A stretch of 5,123 bases of DNA, taken from NCBI GenBank assembly GCA_009782025.1, contig WQUQ01000151.1:1-5123 (forward strand), given 5' to 3'. The translations under genes and the position numbers were made by a program. Shown piece after piece: positions 1 to 5,123 of this stretch (the first letter of the stretch is position 1; each line of letters opens with the position of its first letter). The notes under the pieces are model-generated. The model saw nothing but the letters and a program-made list of their open reading frames with translations, was not told where the DNA came from and did not search any database. This stretch comes from Desulfobulbus sp. GTDB lineage: Bacteria; Pseudomonadota; Gammaproteobacteria; Burkholderiales; Rhodocyclaceae.

Positions 1-675
1 CGCACCGCCCAGGCCCAGGCCGAAGGCCGCTTCGACGCGGAAATCGCGCCGATGGAAAGCCTGATGACGGTCGTCGACAAGGCCACCGGCGAAACTTCGC
101 TGAAAAGCGTGACCCTGAAGCACGACGAAGGCAATCGCGCCCAGACCACCCTCGACGACCTGACCAAGCTGCAACCGGTATTCAAAAAGGGGCAGCGCCT
201 GAAGGAAGGCAAATACATCACCGCCGGCAACGCCTCGCAGCTTTCCGACGGCGCCGCCGCCCTGGTGCTGATGGAAGCCAGCGAAGCCGCCCGGCGCGGA
301 CTGACCCCGCTCGGCGCCTATCGCGGCATGGCCGTGGCCGGCTGCGACCCGGACGAAATGGGCATCGGCCCGGTCTTTGCCGTGCCCAAACTGCTCAAGC
401 AGGCCGGACTCAAGGTTGCCGACATCGGCCTGTGGGAACTCAACGAAGCCTTTGCCTGCCAGGTGCTCTACTGCCAGGACAAGCTCGGCATTCCCGACGA
501 ACTGCTCAATGTTTCCGGCGGCGCCATCGCCGTCGGCCATCCCTACGGCATGTCGGGGGCGCGCATGACCGGCCATCTGCTCTTTGAAGGCAAGCGGCGC
601 AAGGCCAAATACGGCATCGTCACCATGTGCGTCGGCGGCGGCATCGGCGCGGCCGGCCTGTTCGAGATTTTCTGA
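1..675 (+). CDS. Acetyl-CoA C-acyltransferase (thiolase), C-terminal part, 5' end outside window
   Basis: This is the C-terminal 224 residues of a degradative (FadA-type) thiolase, which cleaves 3-ketoacyl-CoA with CoA to release acetyl-CoA (or propionyl-CoA) in cytoplasmic beta-oxidation. The frame is open from base 1, so the gene starts upstream. Family length is about 390 residues, so roughly 170 are missing, including the nucleophilic cysteine. Visible family landmarks are the [20 protein letters not shown] segment leading into [11 protein letters not shown], the NEAF motif (Asn codon 442-444), [16 protein letters not shown] with the catalytic His (codon 538-540), and the C-terminal CVGGGIG loop with the second catalytic Cys (codon 628-630). 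The stop is TGA at 673-675. The DEGNR/TTL style fits fatty-acid-type thiolases better than PcaF/PaaJ types, which usually read DEHPR. The oxidoreductase gene follows on the same strand after 145 bases, so the two may be cotranscribed. The substrate chain is unknown. Confidence 0.95.
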   Translation, partial: RTAQAQAEGRFDAEIAPMESLMTVVDKATGETSLKSVTLKHDEGNRAQTTLDDLTKLQPVFKKGQRLKEGKYITAGNASQLSDGAAALVLMEASEAARRGLTPLGAYRGMAVAGCDPDEMGIGPVFAVPKLLKQAGLKVADIGLWELNEAFACQVLYCQDKLGIPDELLNVSGGAIAVGHPYGMSGARMTGHLLFEGKRRKAKYGIVTMCVGGGIGAAGLFEIF

Positions 676-705
676 GGCTGGCGCGAAAAACGGCCGGGCC
701 ACGCT

Positions 706-743
706 CCCTCCTCCGCTTGCGGGGGAGGGTTGGGGAGGGGGAT
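706..743. repeat. GC-rich hairpin repeat, copy 1 (inverted partner of copy 2)
   Basis: The left arm at 706-716 (CCCTCCTCCGC) pairs with 719-729 (GCGGGGGAGGG) through 11 positions, one of them a T-G wobble, around a very short TT centre. A G-rich tail follows at 730-743 (TTGGGGAGGGGGAT). Hairpin plus tail is nearly the reverse complement of the unit at 771-809. The unit lies between the thiolase stop and the next gene. There is no T-run after the stem, so it is not a convincing intrinsic terminator. Similar hairpins with GGGTTGGGGAGGG-like tails are common between genes of high-G+C proteobacteria (general knowledge, not searched here). Confidence 0.75.
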
Positions 744-770
744 TGGTGCGCAATGCCTGAATCAACAGCC

Positions 771-809
771 ATCCCCCCATCCCGGCCTTCCCCCGCATGC
801 GGGGGAAGG
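771..809. repeat. GC-rich hairpin repeat, copy 2, with perfect 24-base palindrome
   Basis: A C-rich tail at 771-785 (ATCCCCCCATCCCGG) is followed by a perfect palindrome at 786-809: arm 786-796 (CCTTCCCCCGC), AT centre, arm 799-809 (GCGGGGGAAGG). It is the inverted partner of copy 1. Bases 771-777 are exactly complementary to 737-743, so both units could also fold into one larger structure with tails inside and hairpins outside. The right arm runs into the ribosome binding site of the following gene. Confidence 0.8.
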
Positions 810-813
810 AGGG
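806..813 (+). promoter_or_regulatory. Ribosome binding site of the oxidoreductase gene
   Basis: AAGGAGGG is a strong Shine-Dalgarno match ending 7 bases before the ATG at 821. It decides the start in favour of 821 over the in-frame ATG at 797, which sits at the centre of a repeat palindrome and has no ribosome binding site of its own. The first four bases (806-809) belong to the right arm of the 786-809 palindrome, so folding would partly hide the site. Confidence 0.8.
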
Positions 814-820
814 AAACATC

Positions 821-2779
821 ATGAACCTCCGCCATGTCCTGAAGCCGATCAACCTCGGCCCCGTCACCATCCCCAATCGCGTCGCCCGCACCGGGCACGG
901 CACCGGCCTCGGCGGCGGCACGATCAGCCAGGCGCTGATCGACTACCATGTGGCGCGGGCCAGGGGCGGCGTCGGGCTGACGATCCTCGAAGTCATCTCG
1001 GTCAACGGCTCGGCCTATCCTTTTCTGGTCGCCAACGCGCCCGGACTGGTGGACGGCTATCGCACCCTGATGGACGGTGTGCGCCCTTGCGGCATGAAGG
1101 TCTTTCAGCAGATCGGCAATCTCGGCAACGAAGCGCCGCAGGCGGATGGTTCGCCGCCCCTGTCGTCCTCCGATTCGGTGGGCGCTCTGCTCGGCATCCA
1201 GGCGGAGCCGATGAGCAAGGCGCAGATCGGACGGCTCATCGACAACTACCTGGCGGCGGTTGAGGATTGCGTGGCCGGCGGGCTGGACGGGATCGAGTTG
1301 CACATGGCCCACGGCTATCTGATCCAGCAATTTCTGTCGCCGCTCTATAACGTCCGCGACGACGGCTATGGCGGCAGTTTTGAAAACCGCCTGCGCCTAT
1401 CTCTTGAACTGCTGGCCGCCGTGCGCGCTGCCATCCCCAAACACATGGCGCTGGGCGTGCGGCTGAGCGCCGAATTGCTGCCGGGCGGCATGACGCCCGC
1501 CGATGTCGGCCGGGTTGCCAAGGTCTTTGAAGAACAGGGTTTGATTGATTTTCTCGATCTGACCATCGGCACCGACTACAACCCGCACAAGGTCATCGCC
1601 GCCATGCACGAGCCGGTCGGCTACGAACTGCCTTACGCCGCCGCGTCGAAGCAGGCGGTCAAGGTTCCCGTGCTGGTCACCGGCCGCTTTCGCACCCTGG
1701 AGGACGCCGATCAGGTGATCGCCGCCGGCGAGGCCGATCTGGTCGCCCTGACGCGAGCGCATATCGCCGACCCGGATATTGTGCGCAAGACCATCGACAA
1801 CCGCGTCGAACAGATCCGGCCCTGCATCGGCTGCAATCACGGCTGCATCGGCGGCCTGCTGACGCTGGGGCGCATCGGCTGCGCGGTCAACGTGGCGGCG
1901 GGCAATGAAGCCACTTTGGCGGAAGAACTCATCGCGCCGACCCGTGCCCCCAAGGCTGTGCTGGTCGTCGGCGGCGGCCCGGCCGGGCTGGAAGCCGCCC
2001 GCGTCGCCGCCCTGAAGGGACATCGCGTGATTCTGGCCGAAGCCGCCAAGGCACTGGGCGGCTGCGTCAACATCGCCAAGCGCGCGCCGCGCCGCATGGG
2101 CATCGGCGACATCACCGACTGGCTGGAGCGCGAAGTTTACCGGCTGGGGGTCGATGTTCGCCTGAGCACGTATATCCAGGCGGAAGATGTCCTGGCGCTT
2201 GCCCCCGATGTCGTCATCGTCGCCACCGGCTCGCTGCCGCGCCTCGATGGCCGCCAGCATCTGAGCCAGGGTCAGGCGGCGACCGGCATGGAGCAGCCGC
2301 ATGTGGTTTCAAGCCACGAAGTGCTGCTCGAAAACCGGGATTGGGGCAAGCATGCCCTGGTGTTCGACGACACCGGCCATTACGAAGCCGTAGCCGCGGC
2401 CGAACATCTGATCGAACAAGGCATCGCCGTCACCTTCGTCGCCGCCCACGCCAGTTTCGCCCCCCGGCTGGAAGCCAGCCTGTCGGCTGATCCCGCCCTC
2501 GAACGCCTGGCGCGCGGCGATTTCCGCCTGATGACCCACGGTCGCCTGGTTTCGGTAGACGCGCGCCACGCGCGGGTGGCGCAGCGCTTTGGTGGCGCGG
2601 CAGAGGACATCCCGGCCGACACGGTGGTTTTCGTCTCCCACAACGCCTGCAACCGGGAACTGACGGACGCCTTGCAGGATTGGCCGGGCAGGTTGCTGAC
2701 GGTCGGCGATGCGCGCAGCCCGCGCTATCTGCAAACGGCCATCCGCGAGGGCCATTTGGCGGCCCGGGGTATTGAGTAG
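821..2779 (+). CDS. OYE/4Fe-4S/FAD oxidoreductase, 2,4-dienoyl-CoA reductase/TMADH superfamily
   Basis: This 652-residue cytoplasmic flavoprotein probably reduces (or oxidises) a double bond next to a carbonyl or thioester. Residues 1 to about 330 form the FMN-binding TIM barrel, starting LRHVLKPINLGPVTIPNRV, with HGYLIQQFLSP containing the likely proton-donor Tyr166 and the family segment DDGYGGSFENR. The iron-sulphur ligands are Cys335, Cys338, Cys342 and Cys354 (C-x2-C-x3-C-x11-C). A Rossmann FAD site follows: VLVVGGGPAG with the glycines at 384-389 and Glu407 at the end of the next strand. The C-terminal VGDARSPRYLQTAIREGH (VGD at 628-630) is the usual FAD-domain ending. Oddities: the second dinucleotide site reads DDTGHYEA (516-523) instead of a glycine loop, and the barrel motif that is normally HxGR reads NLGN (100-103). 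These features point to the TMADH/BaiCD-like side of the superfamily rather than classical FadH. The start at 821 is set by AAGGAGGG 7 bases upstream. The superfamily is certain; the substrate and electron donor are unknown. Confidence 0.95.
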   Translation: MNLRHVLKPINLGPVTIPNRVARTGHGTGLGGGTISQALIDYHVARARGGVGLTILEVISVNGSAYPFLVANAPGLVDGYRTLMDGVRPCGMKVFQQIGNLGNEAPQADGSPPLSSSDSVGALLGIQAEPMSKAQIGRLIDNYLAAVEDCVAGGLDGIELHMAHGYLIQQFLSPLYNVRDDGYGGSFENRLRLSLELLAAVRAAIPKHMALGVRLSAELLPGGMTPADVGRVAKVFEEQGLIDFLDLTIGTDYNPHKVIAAMHEPVGYELPYAAASKQAVKVPVLVTGRFRTLEDADQVIAAGEADLVALTRAHIADPDIVRKTIDNRVEQIRPCIGCNHGCIGGLLTLGRIGCAVNVAAGNEATLAEELIAPTRAPKAVLVVGGGPAGLEAARVAALKGHRVILAEAAKALGGCVNIAKRAPRRMGIGDITDWLEREVYRLGVDVRLSTYIQAEDVLALAPDVVIVATGSLPRLDGRQHLSQGQAATGMEQPHVVSSHEVLLENRDWGKHALVFDDTGHYEAVAAAEHLIEQGIAVTFVAAHASFAPRLEASLSADPALERLARGDFRLMTHGRLVSVDARHARVAQRFGGAAEDIPADTVVFVSHNACNRELTDALQDWPGRLLTVGDARSPRYLQTAIREGHLAARGIE

Positions 2780-2786
2780 CCCTTCT

Positions 2787-2823
2787 CCCTCTCCCCCGGC
2801 CCCTCTCCCACAAATGAGAGAGG
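2787..2823. repeat. GC-rich hairpin repeat, copy 3 (inverted partner of copy 4)
   Basis: The tail CCCTCTCCCCCGG begins at 2787, 8 bases after the oxidoreductase stop codon. It is followed by a short hairpin whose arms CCTCTC (2802-2807) and GAGAGG (2818-2823) pair, plus a CA/TG pair after one mismatch. Bases 2787-2796 are exactly complementary to 2866-2875 and bases 2802-2809 to 2854-2861, so this unit is an inverted copy of the next one. No T-run follows on the + strand; the downstream bases are purine-rich. Confidence 0.7.
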
Positions 2824-2831
2824 AAAGAAGG

Positions 2832-2861
2832 AAAAAACCCCTCGCCCGTTTGCGGGAGAGG
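2832..2861 (-). terminator. Intrinsic terminator of the ligase/SDR operon
   Basis: Read on the - strand, the arm CCTCTCCCG (2861-2853), a CAAA loop and the arm CGGGCGAGG (2848-2840) form a 9-position GC-rich stem with one mismatch. Two G residues and a run of six T (2837-2832) follow. This is the classic Rho-independent arrangement, about 47 bases past the ligase stop. The stem is part of repeat copy 4. Confidence 0.7.
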
Positions 2862-2875
2862 AGTTGGGGAGAGGG
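2840..2875. repeat. GC-rich hairpin repeat, copy 4
   Basis: A hairpin at 2840-2861 (arms 2840-2848 and 2853-2861, TTTG loop) is followed by the tail AGTTGGGGAGAGGG (2862-2875). It is the inverted partner of copy 3. In this pair the tails lie outside and the hairpins inside, the opposite of the arrangement at 706-809. The hairpin-plus-GTTGGGGAG tail matches the design of copy 1, so all four units look like one repeat family. Confidence 0.7.
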
Positions 2876-2907
2876 GCAACGCCCAGCAAGCGGTAAGGCG
2901 TTTTGCT

Positions 2908-4440
2908 CTAACCCAGACCGAGCGTCTCGATCACCTTCTTCTGCATCACTTTCTTGTTTATTTTCCCGGTTGACGTGTAAGCCATCTCGTCGATGACGAC
3001 CATGTGCTCCGGCCACTTCTTTTTCGACAGCCCGATGCTTTCCAGATGCTCGGTCAGATCGGCAAGCTGTAGCGGCGGGTAGCCCTCCCGGATGCAGCAA
3101 ATGGCGCAGGCCTGTTCGCCGAGGCGGGCATGCGGCACGCTGACGACGCTGACCTGGGCGATGGCCGGGTGGCGCGCCAGCGCCGCTTCGACTTCCGCCG
3201 GGTCGATGTTGTAGCCGCCGCGAATGATCTGATCCTTGAGCCGGCCGACCACTTTCAGATAGCCGTCGACGCCGCAGATGATCTCGTCGCCGGTGAGGTA
3301 GAAACCATCGGGCGTCAGGGAGAAGCTGCCGTCGCCCAAGCCTTTGCAATAGCCGAGAAACAGCGACGGCCCCTTGACGCCGGCCTGGCCGCGGCTGCCT
3401 CTGGGCAGCATGTTCAACTCGCCGTCGAAAGCCTCGTCCTGCGTGCCGGGGAAGGGCAAGCCGTCGGAGTTTTGACGTATTTCGAGCGAATCGTTCGGAC
3501 GGGCCATGGCATGCCCCATGCATTCCGACATGCCGAAGGTACGCAGCGCCCGGATGCCGAGCAGATTCTCGGCGTCGGCGATCATTTCCGCCGTCATGGC
3601 GCTGCCGCCGACCGTCAACGCTTTCAGCGGGCTGCGTTTCGTCCATGCGCCGCTTCTGGCGCATTCGAGCATGGCGACCAGAACGGTCGGCACGCACATG
3701 CTCCAGCGACAGGAATATTTGTCCATCATCGCCAGTGCTTGCAACGGATCCCAGCGGTCGATGATGACGAGAGGATGGCCTTGAGAAAGGCTGAAGTGCA
3801 CGCTGAAGGTGAACGCGGGGGCGCTACCCAGCGGCATGATGCCGACGATGGCGTCGTTCGGCTCCAGCCCGGCGACATAGGCGCAAGCGCGCACCGCGTA
3901 GTTCATCGCCGCGCTGGAATGCATGACGCCCTTGGGAACGCCGGTGGTGCCCGAGGTAAAGCCGATGAGGGCGGTGGCGCGCGCCACGTCGTCGAGCGTT
4001 TGCCCGGAGCGTTGGCGCAACGTGATGCGCAGACCTGTCGTCGCCCGGATCGGCTCAACACCTTCCTCTGCGCTGGAGGTAATCAATGCCACATGGCCGA
4101 GCCGCTCGTCGAGCACCTGTCGCTCGGCCCGGCCGAGATCCGGCGTGAAGGGGCAGATGACGGCTTCGACGCTCGATATGGCCAGCGCCGCCGCCATGGT
4201 CTGCGCATTCTTGCGGCCTTCGAGCATGACCCGGTCGTGCGCCGTGACGCCTTTCTCCTGCAAGGCTTCACGGATGGCGATGGCAAGACGGTGAAGTTCG
4301 GCGCGCGTCCAGCACCGACCATCGGCCTCGACCACGGCCAAGGCATCCGGCTTCGCATTGTGGCCGGCGACGAACTGCTGCCAGAGCGACGCATCCGTCC
4401 AGGTCAGGCCGTCGACCTCGTAGGTATTCACCTTAGGCAA
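2908..4440 (-). CDS. AMP-forming acyl-CoA synthetase (acid-CoA ligase)
   Basis: This is a complete member of the adenylate-forming superfamily, about 510 residues, which activates a carboxylic acid with ATP to an acyl-AMP and then an acyl-CoA in the cytoplasm. Numbering from the TTG at 4440: the phosphate loop TSGTTGVPKG is at 162-171, the A5 motif FGMSE at 302-306, and TGD at 383-385 in GFYLTGDEIICGVDGYLKVV. The hinge/A8 segment GRLKDQIIRGGYNI is at 399-412 and the A10 segment TSTGKINKK carries the catalytic Lys493. All core motifs are present, so it should be active. The TTG start is preferred because GGAGGG lies 7 bases upstream. An in-frame ATG at 4455 has no Shine-Dalgarno site, and a GTG at 4431 lies 16 bases from it. 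The gene overlaps the SDR stop by 8 bases, implying translational coupling. The stop is TAG at 2910-2908. The substrate is not deducible; length and style fit medium-chain, alicyclic or aromatic acid ligases. Confidence 0.93.
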   Translation of the reverse strand: MPKVNTYEVDGLTWTDASLWQQFVAGHNAKPDALAVVEADGRCWTRAELHRLAIAIREALQEKGVTAHDRVMLEGRKNAQTMAAALAISSVEAVICPFTPDLGRAERQVLDERLGHVALITSSAEEGVEPIRATTGLRITLRQRSGQTLDDVARATALIGFTSGTTGVPKGVMHSSAAMNYAVRACAYVAGLEPNDAIVGIMPLGSAPAFTFSVHFSLSQGHPLVIIDRWDPLQALAMMDKYSCRWSMCVPTVLVAMLECARSGAWTKRSPLKALTVGGSAMTAEMIADAENLLGIRALRTFGMSECMGHAMARPNDSLEIRQNSDGLPFPGTQDEAFDGELNMLPRGSRGQAGVKGPSLFLGYCKGLGDGSFSLTPDGFYLTGDEIICGVDGYLKVVGRLKDQIIRGGYNIDPAEVEAALARHPAIAQVSVVSVPHARLGEQACAICCIREGYPPLQLADLTEHLESIGLSKKKWPEHMVVIDEMAYTSTGKINKKVMQKKVIETLGLG

Positions 4441-5123
4441 GGGATTGCCCTCCATCGACAATAAAGGTCTGGCCGGTAATGAAATCGCCTGCCGCCGAAG
4501 CCAGCAGCGCGACGGCGCCCGCCACTTCGACGGGCTTGCCAAACCGGTGCAGCAGGATTCCCTTGAGCAGTTTGGCCTGAATGTCGTCGGTCAGGGTTTC
4601 CGTCATCCCGGTTTCGACCGAACCCGGCGCGACGGCATTGACCCGGATGCCGTGTTCGGCCCACTGCGCCGCGAGGTCGCTGGTCAAATGGACGATGGCG
4701 GCCTTGCTGGTGGTGTAGGGAACGACCTGCCCGGCATCGGGCGTGTAGGACAGGAAGGCGCCGACGGAGGCGATGTTGATCATGACGCCGCCGCCGCGGC
4801 CGATCATGTGCCTGGCCGCATGCCGGCAGGCGAGGAAGGTGCCGGTCAGATTGACATCCATGACCTTGCGCCAGCCGGACAAGGGAATGTCCTGCGGCAG
4901 CCCCCACCAGGAAGCGCCGGCGTTATTGACCAGGATGTCGATCTTGCCCAATTGTTCGACGGTCTGTGCCACGGCCGCTTCGACTTCTTCCTCGCGGGAA
5001 ATGTCGCAGCGCAGCCCGATCGCCCGCCGGCCAAAGCGCTCGGCGATGCCGCTGGCGATGTCGACGCATTCCTGCTGATTGCGCGAGGCAAAAGCCACAT
5101 CGCAACCCAGATCGGCCAGGGCA
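4433..5123 (-). CDS. Short-chain dehydrogenase/reductase, N-terminus outside window
   Basis: The C-terminal 229 residues of a classical SDR (family length about 250) are visible. It is an NAD(P)-dependent oxidoreductase of alcohols and ketones. The frame stays open to the right edge, reading ALADLGCDVAFASRNQQE, so the GTG at 5098 is internal. About 20-25 residues, including the glycine-rich TGxxxGxG cofactor loop, are missing. Visible motifs are CDIS after the third strand, NNAG (4916-4927), a likely catalytic Ser in NIASVG (codon 4766-4768) and the YTTSK active site (Tyr codon 4715-4717, Lys 4703-4705). NAVAPGSVETGM and the C-terminal TGQTFIVDGG are also present. The Ser-Tyr spacing is a few residues longer than usual, as in gluconate-5-dehydrogenase-like SDRs. 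Arg in ASRNQQE after the second strand favours NADP(H) (inference). The stop TAA (4435-4433) lies inside the start of the ligase gene, so the two form one operon. The substrate is probably a hydroxyacyl or ketoacyl intermediate of the same pathway. Confidence 0.95.
   Translation of the reverse strand, partial: ALADLGCDVAFASRNQQECVDIASGIAERFGRRAIGLRCDISREEEVEAAVAQTVEQLGKIDILVNNAGASWWGLPQDIPLSGWRKVMDVNLTGTFLACRHAARHMIGRGGGVMINIASVGAFLSYTPDAGQVVPYTTSKAAIVHLTSDLAAQWAEHGIRVNAVAPGSVETGMTETLTDDIQAKLLKGILLHRFGKPVEVAGAVALLASAAGDFITGQTFIVDGGQSLA
4448..4453 (-). promoter_or_regulatory. Ribosome binding site of the ligase gene, inside the SDR VDGG codons
   Basis: GGAGGG on the - strand ends 7 bases before the TTG at 4440. 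It is formed by the Gly-Gly codons GGA GGG of the SDR's C-terminal VDGG motif. Elsewhere in this window Gly-Gly is mostly written with GGC codons, so the choice looks selected to make a Shine-Dalgarno sequence (inference). It supports initiation at TTG 4440. Confidence 0.55.

Noticed and set aside
797..820. Upstream ATG at 797 as start of the oxidoreductase
   Set aside because: It lies at the centre of the repeat palindrome, lacks a ribosome binding site, and would add MRGKEGNI, which encodes the real Shine-Dalgarno sequence.
676..820. Promoter for the oxidoreductase in the upstream gap
   Set aside because: No convincing -35/-10 pair is visible among the G- and C-runs; cotranscription with the thiolase is as likely.
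620..1330. 236-codon - strand frame and two + strand frames (627-824, 730-1263) across the first gap
   Set aside because: All translate the GC-rich repeats and out-of-frame coding sequence. Peptides such as PSRPSPACGG are typical spurious products of these repeats.
1397..2302. 301-codon open frame on the - strand opposite the oxidoreductase
   Set aside because: It is a shadow of the well-supported + strand gene, with low-complexity Ala/Asp/Gly/Arg composition and no motif.
2878..2904. Small hairpin AACGCC/GGCGTT followed by TT on the + strand, as terminator of the oxidoreductase
   Set aside because: The stem is only 6 bp with a 13-base loop, and the T-run is short and partly inside the stem. 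It is too weak to call.
2309..3697. 462-codon open frame on the - strand
   Set aside because: It runs out of frame through the ligase, across the intergenic repeats and antisense to the oxidoreductase. The middle is just translated repeat sequence and there is no protein family signature.
3130..4464. 444-codon open frame on the + strand opposite the ligase
   Set aside because: It lies antisense to a ligase with every family motif, and its translation is Arg/His/Asp/Gly-rich without a recognisable domain. Long antisense frames are expected in high-G+C DNA.
5096..5098. GTG at 5098 as start of the SDR
   Set aside because: The frame continues upstream as ALADLGCD, the normal SDR helix and second strand, so the true start lies beyond the window.

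Overview
The window is a high-G+C stretch (roughly two thirds G+C by eye) with strong GGC/GCC/CTG codon bias. It looks like a proteobacterial chromosome, most plausibly a betaproteobacterium such as a Rhodocyclales relative. That assignment is an inference from base composition, protein style and the GC-rich hairpin repeats between genes. No tRNA, rRNA, CRISPR array, insertion sequence or phage gene is visible.

Layout: four protein genes in two convergent pairs. On the + strand are the C-terminal 224 residues of an acetyl-CoA acyltransferase (thiolase, 1-675, cut by the left edge) and, after a 145-base gap, a complete 652-residue Old Yellow Enzyme/iron-sulphur/FAD oxidoreductase of the 2,4-dienoyl-CoA reductase/trimethylamine dehydrogenase superfamily (821-2779). 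On the - strand, a short-chain dehydrogenase/reductase (SDR, 4433-5123, N-terminus cut by the right edge) overlaps an AMP-forming acyl-CoA ligase (4440-2908). The SDR and ligase are almost certainly one transcript, and the two gene pairs meet tail to tail at 2780-2907.

Function (inference): CoA activation, alcohol/ketone interconversion, flavin-dependent reduction of an enone or dienoyl-type double bond, and thiolytic cleavage together form a CoA-dependent degradation route for an unsaturated or alicyclic carboxylic acid (for example a terpenoid, steroid-side-chain or cyclohexane-type acid). The substrate cannot be read from the sequence.

Both intergenic gaps around the oxidoreductase gene are filled by GC-rich hairpin repeats arranged as inverted pairs, resembling REP/BIME elements. 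One copy has a T-run next to it and probably serves as the terminator of the - strand operon. Another carries part of the ribosome binding site of the oxidoreductase in its stem. The most interesting protein-level signal is the oxidoreductase itself. It has an intact active-site Tyr, 4Fe-4S cysteines and FAD-type Rossmann motif, but a degenerate second dinucleotide site and an altered flavin-domain HxGR motif, so it is probably not an ordinary FadH.
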